Of a stretch of 64,000 nt of DNA, positions 1-11,068 are shown one piece after another. The position numbers were made by a program, and so were the translations under genes. Source of the stretch: Ancylobacter dichloromethanicus (GTDB lineage Bacteria; Pseudomonadota; Alphaproteobacteria; Rhizobiales; Xanthobacteraceae); the NCBI RefSeq assembly GCF_018390645.1, contig NZ_JAHBGC010000005.1, positions 259,713 to 323,712 of the forward strand. The letters are read 5' to 3'. The notes under the pieces were generated by a model, which saw only the letters and a list, made by a program, of their open reading frames with translations, was not told where the DNA came from and ran no database searches. Numbering within the stretch: position 1 is the first letter of the stretch; the number at the start of each line of letters is the position of its first letter.

Positions 1-584
1 GAGCGCGCGGGTGTGGTCATAGGCGCCGGCCACCAGCATGGTGCCGCGCGCGCCGATGTGGAAGGAGCGCCGGGTGTCGATCAACCCTTCCTGCGCCGCG
101 CGGGTGAAGGTGGTGCCGGTGTTCACGTCCTCGCCGGGATAGGCGTCGGTGTGGGCGTCGATATGGATGAGCACCAGCTCGGGATATCGCTTTGCCAAGG
201 CGCGCAAAACCGGCAGCGTCACCGTGCCGTCGCCGCCGACGCAGAGCGGCACCGCGTCCGCCTTCACCACCTCGTGGATGGCCGCCTCCATGGCGGCGAG
301 CGAGGGGCCGAGATCGGAGGCGACCACGTCGACATCGCCGAGATCGACCACCCTTCCGCCGGCGCGCGGGTCGACATCGGCCAGCGGCGGGTAGAACGGG
401 CGCACCTCGCTCGACATCGCCCGAAACGCCGCCGGTCCCTGGCGCGAACCGATGCGGGTGGCGTGGGTGCCGCAATCGAAAGGCAGGCCGATGACGGCGA
501 TCTGCCCGGCGCTGGCCGAAGTGGCCTGGGGCACGCCGAGGAAGGTTCCCAGCCGCATTCGCGGGGCAGATTCCAAGTAGTCCG

Positions 585-588
<4 letters not shown>
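1..588 (-). CDS. Ureohydrolase (agmatinase/arginase family), C-terminus cut by window edge
   Basis: The first 196 residues of a manganese ureohydrolase are visible; this family hydrolyses guanidino compounds such as agmatine, arginine or guanidinobutyrate to urea and an amine. Seen: an N-terminal strand with GLPFDCGT, the DAHTD metal motif at residues 144-148, and GTTFTRA at 158-164 where the family has GTPFR. The first metal motif, normally GGDHS, reads GGDGT at 118-122, so the usual manganese-binding His is Gly here. The start codon forms an ATGA overlap with the stop of the upstream LivF gene, making it the last visible gene of the transporter operon. Family membership is clear. Substrate is unknown and normal catalysis is in doubt because of the lost ligand. 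Confidence 0.8.
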
Positions 589-1370
<782 letters not shown>

Positions 1371-1375
1371 GGGGG

Positions 1376-2154
1376 TCACCTCGCCCGGCCGAGATAGGCG
1401 GCCTGCACCGCCGGGTCGGCCAGCACCTCGTCCGGCGGGCCGTCGGCGAGGCGCCGGCCATAATCCAGCACGGTGAGATGGTCGCAGAGCCGGCGCACAA
1501 TCTGCATGTCGTGCTCGATCAGCAGCACGGCGATGCCCTGCGCGCGGACCTGCCGCACCAGATCGGCGATCTCGCTTTTCTCCACCGCGTTCATGCCGGC
1601 CAGCGGCTCGTCGAGCAGCAGCAGCTTGGGCGCGGAAATCAGCGCGCGGGCGATCTCGACCCGGCGCTGGTGGCCATAGGAGAGGGTGGTGGCGACCCGG
1701 TCGGCCACCTCCGCCCCCAGCCCGACGAAGTCGAGCAGCTCATAGGCGCGCACGATCATCGCCCGCTCCGCCTCGCGCGCGGCGCGCCGGCCGAAGACGA
1801 GGGAGAGCGCATTGGCGGAAAAGCGCTGATGGGCGCCGACCAGCACGCTCTCCAGCACCGTCATGGCGCCAAACAGGCGGATGTTCTGGAAGGTGCGGGC
1901 GAGGCCGCGCCGGGCGAAGCGGTTGACGCCGAGTCCGCCGATCGCCTCGCCGTCGAACACGAGTTCGCCTTCGCTGGGGCGGATGAAACCGGTGAGCACG
2001 TTCAGCACCGTGGTCTTGCCGGCGCCGTTGGGGCCGATCAGCCCGTGGATGGCGTTGCGGCCGATGGCCATGTCGAGCCCGCCGACCGCCTCCAGCCCGC
2101 CGAAGCGCACCGTGATGGCGCGCGCTTCCAACAATGGCGTTGGGGAGGGTGCTC

Positions 2155-2158
<4 letters not shown>
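1376..2158 (-). CDS. Branched-chain-type amino acid ABC transporter ATP-binding protein, LivG-like
   Basis: The second ATPase of the same importer, 260 residues. It has Walker A GPNGAGKTT, Walker B LLLLDEP followed by LAGMN (the LivG hallmark), the H-loop LLIEHDM and the LivG C-terminus QAAYLGRAR. The signature helix reads LSYGHQRR in place of LSGGQ, which is normal for LivG. Its ATG overlaps the stop of the permease gene (ATGA) and has GGAGG four bases upstream. With the LivF-like protein it would form the heterodimer powering the fused permease. Confidence 0.9.
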
Positions 2159-4179
<2,021 letters not shown>

Positions 4180-4281
4180 CGCCTGCCTGCGTTTGCTTCC
4201 GGTCGTCCCGTGCGAGGACGGGCGCCGCGAACGGGGTCGGTGAGGGGGCAGGGCGGCAGCCGGGCTTGCCCCTCACCCCAG

Positions 4282-4304
4282 CCCTCTCCCCGGCGGGGAG
4301 AGGG
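4282..4304. repeat. Perfect palindrome in the intercistronic gap
   Basis: Two perfect 11-base arms (CCCTCTCCCCG and its complement) flank a single base. It lies in the 158-base gap between the binding-protein gene and the fused permease gene. Similar CCCTCTCCCC hairpin elements recur in many proteobacterial genomes; as a transcript hairpin it could stabilise the upstream binding-protein mRNA or partly terminate transcription. There is no T tract, so I do not call it a terminator. Confidence 0.65.
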
Positions 4305-4337
4305 AGACGTCCTGCGCCGGGCCGCGCGGTCGCCCGC

Positions 4338-5459
4338 TCAGGGCTGCTTGGGGGCGAGGCCGAACTTGCCGTCCTTGACCTCAAGGAAATACAGCGCGCC
4401 GGCGCGGTCGCCCGAGGCGTCGAAGGTGGTGGGGCCGGTGACGCCGGGCACGTCCTTGAGCCTGCCGAAGGCGGCATTGAGGCTCTCGCGGGTGACCGGG
4501 CCGTCCTTGGCGGCGAGATCGACCGCCGCGCCGAGCGCCATGCCGGCGTCATAGCCCAGCGCTGCCCAGGCGCTCGGGTCTTCCTTGTGCGCGGCCTTGT
4601 AGGCCGACAGGAACGCCTCCGTCGCCGGGGTGGCGACCGCCGGGTCGAACATGCCGTAGACGATCATGCCTTCCACCGCGCCGCGGCCGAGCTTCATCAG
4701 TTCGACATTGAGCGCGCCGTCGGTCGACAGGAGCTGCGCCTTGATGCCGAGGGCTCTCGCCTGCTCGGCGATCTTCGCCGCTTCGGTGTAGAAGCCGCCG
4801 ATGAAGATGGCGTCCGGCCGGGCGGCGCGCACCTTGGTCAGGAGGGTGCGGAAATCCTTGGTGCCGAGCAGGTAGGATTCGGTGCCGAGAATGGTGGCGC
4901 CGTCCTTGGCGGCGGCGTCGGAGAACGCCTTGGCGACGCCGATGCCGTAATCGTCCTGCTGGTTCAGCACATAGATCTGCTTCAGCCCCAGCGTCTTGGC
5001 GGCATAGGCGCCCATCATGGCGCCCTGCACCGCATCGGTCAGCACGTTGCGGCGGAAATAGGGGCTGACATCGGACAGCGCCGGGCTGGTGACGGCGGAG
5101 GCCAGAACGGGGAGCTTGCACTCGTTGAACACCGGAATGGCGGCCAGCGCGATGGAGGAGAACGAATAGCCCATCACCACGTCGACATTCGTGTCGGAGC
5201 AGAAGCGCTGGGCGATCAGCACGCCCTCGCGGGCCTCGCCGCGGTCATCCACCGCGTCGATCGTGTAGGTGGTGCCGCCCTTCTTGTTCAGTTCCTCCAC
5301 CGCAAGGTCGAGGCCCTTGCGCATGTTGAGGCCGAAGGCGGCGAAATCGCCGGAAAGCGCGGCGGTGAAGCCGATGGTGATCTCCTCCGCCCGCACCAGC
5401 GTGGGGGCGGCGAGAAGGCCGATGCCGAGCACGGCAGCGGCAAGGCGATGGATCGTCAT
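4338..5459 (-). CDS. Branched-chain-type amino acid ABC transporter substrate-binding protein
   Basis: A periplasmic binding protein of the Peripla_BP_6 (LivJ/LivK) class, 373 residues. An N-terminal signal peptide (residues 1-24, ending APTLVRAEE) precedes the first strand ITIGFTAALSGDFAAFG, typical for this class. The middle contains IYVLNQQDDYGIGVAKAF and the hinge-side strand DAIFIGGFYTEAAKI. An AGAGGAG sequence eight bases before the ATG supports the start. It is the first transporter gene after ridA in the operon and would set the substrate specificity, which cannot be read from sequence. The linked ureohydrolase hints at a basic amino acid or guanidino compound. Confidence 0.88.
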   Translation of the reverse strand: MTIHRLAAAVLGIGLLAAPTLVRAEEITIGFTAALSGDFAAFGLNMRKGLDLAVEELNKKGGTTYTIDAVDDRGEAREGVLIAQRFCSDTNVDVVMGYSFSSIALAAIPVFNECKLPVLASAVTSPALSDVSPYFRRNVLTDAVQGAMMGAYAAKTLGLKQIYVLNQQDDYGIGVAKAFSDAAAKDGATILGTESYLLGTKDFRTLLTKVRAARPDAIFIGGFYTEAAKIAEQARALGIKAQLLSTDGALNVELMKLGRGAVEGMIVYGMFDPAVATPATEAFLSAYKAAHKEDPSAWAALGYDAGMALGAAVDLAAKDGPVTRESLNAAFGRLKDVPGVTGPTTFDASGDRAGALYFLEVKDGKFGLAPKQP

Positions 5460-5553
5460 GCGAAGTCTCCTCTGGAAGAAGATCGTGCGTTCAGCACGCT
5501 GCCTTGTGGTGCGGCCTTTGGCCTTGTCGTGTCGTATGCCGGGCAGGCGGCGG

Positions 5554-6048
5554 TCAGTGAAGTTCCACCGTCACCCAGGTCTCGAAGCAGTAATCGTCGG
5601 CCAGCGACATCACGCCGATGGAGGCGCGCCCGCCCACCCCGATCTCGGGGCCGAACACCTGTTCGAACAGGTCGGAAAGCCCGCTGGCCACCAGATGCGG
5701 CTGGGTAAAGGAGGGGTCGCAGGCGATGAAGTTGAGCGAGCGCACCAGCCCCTTCACCCGGTCGAGGTCGCCGACCGCGTCCCTGATGCAGCCGAGGCAA
5801 TTGAGCGCGGTGAGCCGCGCCGCCTCATAGCCCTGCTCCACCGTGAGGTCGCGGCCGAGGCGGCCGGGGTAAAGCGCCTTGCCGGCGGCGTCGACGCCGG
5901 CGGTCTGGCCGGAAAGGAAGAGCAGCTTGTCGCTGAGATAATGCGGCTTCATCTTGCCGTAGAGCGTGCCGTAATAGCCCGCGCCGCCCCCCGCGCTGGG
6001 GAGGACGAGGCCGAGTTCCGCCGCGCGCCGTGTCGCCGAATGCGTCAT
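5554..6048 (-). CDS. RidA (YjgF/YER057c/UK114) family protein
   Basis: A 164-residue member of the RidA family, enzymes that hydrolyse reactive enamine/imine intermediates, with many subgroups of unknown substrate. It resembles the longer subgroup (N-terminal RRAAELGLVLP, then LLFLSGQTAGV, a VGLADLDRV-like segment VGDLDRVKGLV, and the C-terminal GVGGRASIGVMSL). The last segment carries the Arg that binds the carboxylate in classical RidA. I choose the ATG at 6048 because AAGGAG lies eight bases upstream, rather than the ATG/GTG codon ten codons earlier. It is the first gene after the LysR regulator and a LysR-type box, and probably heads the transporter operon. Confidence 0.85.
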   Translation of the reverse strand: MTHSATRRAAELGLVLPSAGGGAGYYGTLYGKMKPHYLSDKLLFLSGQTAGVDAAGKALYPGRLGRDLTVEQGYEAARLTALNCLGCIRDAVGDLDRVKGLVRSLNFIACDPSFTQPHLVASGLSDLFEQVFGPEIGVGGRASIGVMSLADDYCFETWVTVELH

Positions 6049-6134
6049 CAAGGGCTCCTTCCCGCCGGCCGATCTCACCGCCTGATTTCCCTTCGGTTTC
6101 GCGCCGACGTCAAACAGGAAAACGGCGTGAATCC

Positions 6135-6149
6135 ATAAGGCAAAGTTAT
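6135..6149. promoter_or_regulatory. Candidate LysR binding site (T-N11-A) before ridA
   Basis: The 15 bases form ATAA-N7-TTAT, a perfect dyad that contains the T-N11-A core known for LysR-family sites. It lies 87 bases upstream of the ridA start, between ridA and the LysR gene. Position and symmetry are seen; binding by the neighbouring LysR protein is inferred. Confidence 0.45.
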
Positions 6150-6306
6150 AGTCCTGGCGATCGCCCCTCCCCGCCGGGCGGGTTGCGCGCCGCGCCCCTG
6201 CCGCCGGGGCGGGAAAACCTGCCGAACGGGAAGGCGCTGCCCGAACTTTGAGCGCCGCGCGGGGCGGATGGCGCCCGCTTCACCGTCCCGCCCTGCCGCG
6301 CCGCCC

Positions 6307-7203
6307 TCACCGCGTGGGCACAAGGTCCGGCGCCACCGTGCGGCGGAAGCGCTCCATGAAGGCGACGGAGATGCGCGCCGGCGGGCGGGTGCTGGGGCGG
6401 AACATGCCGAAGCGATACGGCACGAGCGGGCGGAACGGGATCGCCACCAGCCCCATCGCCTGGAAGAAGCGGGCGGTGGCGGGATCGACCAGCGTCACCG
6501 CGCCGAGCTGCTGCACCAGCACGCAGGCGGTGCCGAAGAACTCCACCTCCGCCACCACGTTCCAGTGCGCCTGCGCCTCGAAGAACGCCTCGGCGGCGGC
6601 GATGTGGGTGATGTGCTCGGGGAACAGGGTGACGAAGGGAACGGAATCGAGCTGCTCCGGCCCGACGCAGCGCTCTCCCGCCAGCGGATGGTCGGCCCGC
6701 ATCACGCACATGCAGGCCACCTCGAACAGCTCCAGCGAGGCGACATGGATGTCGATCGGCAGTTCGGCGAAGCCCACGTCGAAGGCGCCGATGGTGCCGA
6801 GATCGCGCACCGCATAGGAGGAGCGGGTGATGAAGCGGGCGGTGGCGCCGGCATTCTCCTTCAGCACGTCGGCGATGATCGGCGGCAGCAGATAGGTGGC
6901 GAGCCCCGGCGGGCTGGCGATCAGCAGCGTCGCCGAGGACAGGCCCTTGAGGTTGCGCGAGACCGCCAGGGTGCGCTCCATCGCGTCCAGCGTGCGCACG
7001 ATGGCGGCGAAGAAGGTCTCCGCCTCCGGCGTCGCCTCCAGCCGGCCATGGGCGCGGTGGAACAGCTTCAGCCCGATCTCGTCCTCCAGCCGGGCGATGA
7101 GGTTGCTGATCGCCGGCTGCGACTTGCCCAGCAGCACCGCGGCGGCGCTCATCGAGCCGTTCTCATAGACGGCGCGGAAGGCTTCGAGATGGCGGGTGTC
7201 CAT
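6307..7203 (-). CDS. LysR-family transcriptional regulator
   Basis: 298 residues. An N-terminal winged helix (MDTRHLEAFRAVYENGSMSA, then LLGKSQPAISNLIARLEDE as the recognition region, FHRAHGRLEATPEAETF as the wing and linker) is followed by a type 2 periplasmic-binding fold effector domain from about residue 90. It lies upstream of and on the same strand as ridA and the Liv operon, separated by 258 bases holding a T-N11-A dyad. It is the likely controller of that operon, with the transported compound as candidate co-inducer. Confidence 0.9.
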   Translation of the reverse strand: MDTRHLEAFRAVYENGSMSAAAVLLGKSQPAISNLIARLEDEIGLKLFHRAHGRLEATPEAETFFAAIVRTLDAMERTLAVSRNLKGLSSATLLIASPPGLATYLLPPIIADVLKENAGATARFITRSSYAVRDLGTIGAFDVGFAELPIDIHVASLELFEVACMCVMRADHPLAGERCVGPEQLDSVPFVTLFPEHITHIAAAEAFFEAQAHWNVVAEVEFFGTACVLVQQLGAVTLVDPATARFFQAMGLVAIPFRPLVPYRFGMFRPSTRPPARISVAFMERFRRTVAPDLVPTR

Positions 7204-7515
7204 CGGTCACGCACTCGGTGGGTTGAAGACGAGCCGCCGGGGAGGCCGCCGCGTCGGGCGCAGACTGCTGGCCCGGCCGGCACGATGCAAGCCGCGCCCG
7301 CGACGATACAGGCCACGCCCGCGACAGAGCACTGGAAAGCCCCGCCCGGATGGGGAATGATGGCTTCAGCACCATGTTCGCGCTGGCACGCGCCGGGCGC
7401 GGGGTCAGGCACGACGACGGGGCGTCCGCCCCGCGACTTCAGGCAGCAGCTTCCGATCTTCGCGCGCGGCACGGGCCGCACGCCCACCCTCTCGAACCGC
7501 CGACCGGGGAGTGTC
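7204..7515. other. Gene-free stretch with a short tandem repeat
   Basis: The 312 bases between the start of the LysR gene and the plus-strand membrane-protein gene must hold both divergent promoters. I see an imperfect 21-base tandem repeat at 7282-7302 and 7303-7323 (three differences), and a CGGGGCG-TC-CGCCCCG hairpin at 7418-7433. No reading frame here looks coding and I recognise no clear promoter. Confidence 0.5.
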
Positions 7516-7974
7516 ATGCTCTATCTTCTCGCAGTGCTTATCGGCGTGATCGCCGGCCTGCGCGCCATGACGGCGCCGGCCGCCATCGCCTGGGCCGCCC
7601 ATCTCGGCTGGATCGACATTTCCGGCTCGCCGCTGGCCTTCATGGGCCATGCCTGGACGCCGTGGATATTCACCGCGCTCGCCCTCGTCGAACTGGTGAC
7701 CGACCAGCTTCCCTCCACGCCCTCGCGCACCGTGCCGATGCAGTTCGGCGCCCGCATTGTCAGCGGCGCGCTGTGCGGCGCCTGCCTCGGTGCGGGCGGG
7801 GGCGTCCTTCTGGCCGGTGCCGTGCTGGGCGCCATCGGCGCCGTCATCGGCACGCTCGGCGGAAGCCGGGCGCGGGGTCGCCTCGCCGGGTCGTTCGGCC
7901 ACGACCGGCCCGCAGCGCTGATCGAGGACGTGGTCGCCATTGGCGGCGCGCTGCTCATCGTGGCGGTGCCGTGA
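7516..7974 (+). CDS. Small DUF4126-like membrane protein
   Basis: A 152-residue hydrophobic protein with about four membrane segments (residues 1-22, 45-65, 85-110 and a C-terminal one at 130-150). The pattern GVIAGLRAMTAPAAIAWAA near the N-terminus and the Gly-rich GAIGAVIGTLGG segment match the DUF4126 family, whose function is unknown. Its TGA overlaps the ATG of the downstream oxidoreductase (TGATG), so the two are translationally coupled. Start at the first ATG before the hydrophobic segment; no strong ribosome site is visible. Confidence 0.75.
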   Translation: MLYLLAVLIGVIAGLRAMTAPAAIAWAAHLGWIDISGSPLAFMGHAWTPWIFTALALVELVTDQLPSTPSRTVPMQFGARIVSGALCGACLGAGGGVLLAGAVLGAIGAVIGTLGGSRARGRLAGSFGHDRPAALIEDVVAIGGALLIVAVP

Positions 7975-9353
7975 TGGCCCGCTCCTTCGACGCCATCGTC
8001 ATCGGCGCCGGGCAGGCCGGCCCGTCCATGGCCGGCCGGCTGGTCGGCGCGGGCCTCAGCGTCGCGGTGATCGAGCGCCAGCATTTCGGCGGCACCTGCG
8101 TCAATACCGGCTGCAAGCCGACCAAGACGCTGGTCGCCAGCGCCTATGCCGCCCGCATGGCCCGGCGCGCGGCGGAATACGGTGTGGTGCTGAACGGGGC
8201 GCCGGGCATCGACATGAAGACCGTGCAGGCGCGCGCGGAGAAGATCATCCAGGACGGGCGGGCCGGCATCGAGAGCTGGCTCGGCGGCATGGAGGGCTGC
8301 ACCGTGCTGCGCGGCCATGCCCGCTTCACCGGCCCGCACACGGTGGAGGTGGAGGGCGAGACGCTCACCGCGCCGCGCATCTTCATCAATGTCGGCGGGC
8401 GCGCCGCCGTGCCCGACATCCCCGGCCTCGCCGAGGTTCCGTACCTCACCAATAGCGACATGGTGGAGATGGCCACGCTGCCGGCGCATCTGGTGGTGAT
8501 CGGCGGCTCCTATATCGGGCTCGAATTCGGGCAGATGTTCCGCCGCTTCGGCGCCCGCGTCACCGTTGTCGAGAAGAACCCGCGGCTGATCGCCCGCGAG
8601 GATGAGGACGTCTCGGCCGCCGTGCGGGAAATCCTCGAAGCCGAGGGCGTGGAGGTGCGCACCGGCGCCGAATGCCTGAGCTTCGCCCGGCAGGGCGCGG
8701 GCGTGGCGGTGCGGGTCGGCTGCGCCGAGGGGGCGCCGGAAATCGTCGGCTCGCACGTGTTGCTGGCCATCGGCCGGCGGCCGAACACCGACGATCTCGG
8801 GCTGGAGGCGGCCGGCATCGAAACCGATCCGCGCGGCTATATCGGCGTCGACGATCACCTGCAGACCAGCGTTCCCGGGGTCTATGCGCTGGGTGACTGC
8901 AACGGCCGGGGCGCCTTCACCCACACCGCCTATAATGATTTCGAGATCGTCGCCGCCAATCTGCTCGACGGGCAGGACTGGAAGGTGAGCGAGCGCATTG
9001 CCGGCTACGCCCTCTATACCGACCCGCCGCTCGGCCGGGTCGGCATGACCGAGGCGCAGGCCCGCGCTACCGGCCGCCCGCTGCTGATCGGCCTGCGGCC
9101 GATGACGCGGGTGGGGCGCGCGGTGGAGAAGGGCGAGACCCAGGGCTTCATGAAGGCGGTGGTGGACGCGCAGACCAAACGCATTCTCGGCGCCGCCATT
9201 TTGGGGACCGGTGGCGACGAGGCCATTCATGGCCTGCTCGACATCATGAACGCCGACGTGCCCTACACCGTGTTCCAGCGCGCCGTGCCGATCCACCCCA
9301 CCGTGTCCGAGCTGATCCCGACCCTGCTGGCGGAGATGAAGCCGGCGGAGTGA
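7974..9353 (+). CDS. Pyridine nucleotide-disulfide oxidoreductase, mercuric-reductase-like, no NmerA domain
   Basis: A 459-residue class I flavin disulfide reductase. FAD-binding GAGQAGPSMA lies at residues 12-21, the redox pair C42-X4-C47 in GGTCVNTGCKPTK, the NAD(P) fold VVIGGSYIGLEFGQ at about 170, the second FAD motif GVYALGDCN at about 305, and the C-terminal base in VPIHPTVSEL. The MerA signature C-terminal Cys pair and the N-terminal heavy-metal domain are missing, so it is not a mercury reductase. It belongs to the large MerA-like subgroup of unassigned reductases that take an unknown disulfide, quinone or metal. Coupled to the upstream DUF4126-like gene by a one-base overlap. Confidence 0.85.
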   Translation: MARSFDAIVIGAGQAGPSMAGRLVGAGLSVAVIERQHFGGTCVNTGCKPTKTLVASAYAARMARRAAEYGVVLNGAPGIDMKTVQARAEKIIQDGRAGIESWLGGMEGCTVLRGHARFTGPHTVEVEGETLTAPRIFINVGGRAAVPDIPGLAEVPYLTNSDMVEMATLPAHLVVIGGSYIGLEFGQMFRRFGARVTVVEKNPRLIAREDEDVSAAVREILEAEGVEVRTGAECLSFARQGAGVAVRVGCAEGAPEIVGSHVLLAIGRRPNTDDLGLEAAGIETDPRGYIGVDDHLQTSVPGVYALGDCNGRGAFTHTAYNDFEIVAANLLDGQDWKVSERIAGYALYTDPPLGRVGMTEAQARATGRPLLIGLRPMTRVGRAVEKGETQGFMKAVVDAQTKRILGAAILGTGGDEAIHGLLDIMNADVPYTVFQRAVPIHPTVSELIPTLLAEMKPAE

Positions 9354-9356
9354 GCC

Positions 9357-10139
9357 TCACCGGGTCCGGGAAGAGGCCCCGGACGGCTGCCGCACCAGCG
9401 CCCGCTCCACCTCGCCGAAGCCGAGATCGACGGTGACGGCGAACAGCGCCACCAGCACCGTGCCCTGCAGCACGAAGGCCGGGTTGTCGCCGGACAGCCC
9501 GTCGATGATCGGCGAGCCGAGGGTGAGCGCGCCGACGGTGGAGCCGATGGTGGCGGTGCCGATGCCGATGGTCACCGAGGTACGGATGCCGGCGAGGATG
9601 ATGGGGGCGGCGAGCGGCAGCTCGATCCGCCACAGTCTGCCGCCGGGGGTGAAGCCGGCGCCGTCCGCCGCGTCGAGCACCGCGCCGGGCACGCTGCCCA
9701 GCCCGGCAAGCGCGCCCCCCATCACCGGCAGCACGCCATAGAGCACCAGGGCGAACACGGTCGGCAGCGCGCCATAGCCGAGGCTCGGCACGGCGAGGGC
9801 GAGCACCGCCACCGGGGGAAAGGTCTGGGCGACGGCGGACAGCATCTCCAGCGTCGCCGCATAGTCGCGCCCCGCCGGGCGGGTGGCGAAGACGGCGGCG
9901 GAAAGCCCGATCGCGATGGCCACGAGGCTGGCCGCCCCGGTCAGCAGCGCATGCGAGGCGACCAGCTCGGGAAAGCTCGCCCTGGTGTAGACGAGGCGCG
10001 CGCCCTCCGGGAACAGGAAGCCGAGATGCGGCGCCAGCGCGTGCATGCCGAAGGTCAGCGCCAGGAACACCGCGCCGACCCAGAAAACCGGGCGGCGCAA
10101 CAGCCGGGATGCGCCATCTGCGGCCGGACCGGCGTTCAT
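9357..10139 (-). CDS. Compatible-solute ABC transporter permease, YehW/OpuCB-like
   Basis: 260 residues with about six membrane segments and the EAA-type loop DAADGAGFTPGGRLWRIELPL at around 155-175. Members of this family move glycine betaine, choline or related quaternary amines. It ends only three bases from the convergent oxidoreductase gene and its ATG overlaps the end of the ATPase gene (ATGA). It is the last of four genes whose order (binding protein, long permease, ATPase, short permease) matches the OsmU/YehZYXW type. Confidence 0.87.
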   Translation of the reverse strand: MNAGPAADGASRLLRRPVFWVGAVFLALTFGMHALAPHLGFLFPEGARLVYTRASFPELVASHALLTGAASLVAIAIGLSAAVFATRPAGRDYAATLEMLSAVAQTFPPVAVLALAVPSLGYGALPTVFALVLYGVLPVMGGALAGLGSVPGAVLDAADGAGFTPGGRLWRIELPLAAPIILAGIRTSVTIGIGTATIGSTVGALTLGSPIIDGLSGDNPAFVLQGTVLVALFAVTVDLGFGEVERALVRQPSGASSRTR

Positions 10140-11068
10140 AGCCCGACCAGCTCGGCCAGTTCCAGCACGCCGCGCCGGCCATTGGCGGGGTTCACCACCG
10201 GCAGGCGCGAGGTGCCTTCCGCGATCATCCGCGCCAGCGCGGTCTCCAGCGAGGCGTCGGCATCGATCGGCTCGCCGCCGACCTGCGAGGGGTCGGTGAA
10301 GTTCGCCCGGTTGCCGACATTCAGCGCCTGCAGCAGGTGCAGGCCGAGCAGAGGCCCGCCGAAGAAGCGCGCCACCTGCTCGTTGGCGGGATGCGCCAGC
10401 ACCGCGGCCGGCGTGCCGGTCTGCACCAGCCTGCCATGTTCGAGCACGGCGAGCGTGCCGCCGAGGCGGATCGCCTCCTCCACATCATGGGTGACGATGA
10501 TGATGGTGGTGCCGGTGCGCTTCTGGATCGCGGCCAGGCTGTCCTGCAGGCTGCGGCGGGTCGGCGGGTCCACCGCGCCGAACGGCTCGTCCATCAGCAG
10601 CAGTTCCGGATCGGCCGCCAGCGCCCGCGCCACCCCGACGCGCTGCTGCTGGCCGCCGGAGAGTTCGTCCGGGTAGCGCCGCGCGTGCACGTCCGGCGCC
10701 AGCCCGACCAGGTCGAGCAGTTCCGCCACCCGCGCGGCGATCCGCGCCGCCGGCCAGCCGAGCAGCAGCGGCACGGTGGCGACGTTGCGCTCCACCGTCC
10801 AGTGCGGGAACAGGCCGACCGACTGGATGACGTAGCCCATGCGCCGGCGCAGCTCGACCGGGGCGATACCGGCAATGTCGACGCCGTCGAGCCGGATGCG
10901 GCCGCCATCCGGATCGAGCAGCCGGTTGACCAGCCGCAGCAGGGTCGACTTGCCCGAGCCGGAGGTGCCGACCAGCGCGCAGATGGTGCCGCGCTCCACC
11001 GCAAGCGTCACCTCGTCGACCGCCCTGGTACCGCCGAAGCTGCGGGTGACGCTCTCGAACTCGATCAA
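10136..11068 (-). CDS. Compatible-solute ABC transporter ATP-binding protein, YehX/OpuCA-like
   Basis: 310 residues. Walker A GTSGSGKST at about 35-43, Q-loop VIQSVGLFPH, signature [15 protein letters not shown], Walker B LLLMDEPFGAVD and H-loop IIVTHD are intact. A single CBS-like segment (residues about 255-310, GEPIDADASLETALARMIAE) follows; such domains sense ionic strength or nucleotides in OpuA-type importers. The start is a TTG at 11068 that overlaps the upstream stop (TTGA) and has GGAGG eight bases before it; no ATG fits. Confidence 0.88.
   Translation of the reverse strand: MIEFESVTRSFGGTRAVDEVTLAVERGTICALVGTSGSGKSTLLRLVNRLLDPDGGRIRLDGVDIAGIAPVELRRRMGYVIQSVGLFPHWTVERNVATVPLLLGWPAARIAARVAELLDLVGLAPDVHARRYPDELSGGQQQRVGVARALAADPELLLMDEPFGAVDPPTRRSLQDSLAAIQKRTGTTIIIVTHDVEEAIRLGGTLAVLEHGRLVQTGTPAAVLAHPANEQVARFFGGPLLGLHLLQALNVGNRANFTDPSQVGGEPIDADASLETALARMIAEGTSRLPVVNPANGRRGVLELAELVGL

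Noticed and set aside
7974..9353. Mercuric reductase and a mercury resistance locus
   Set aside because: The C-terminal Cys pair and the heavy-metal domain are missing and no merR, merT or merP is nearby.
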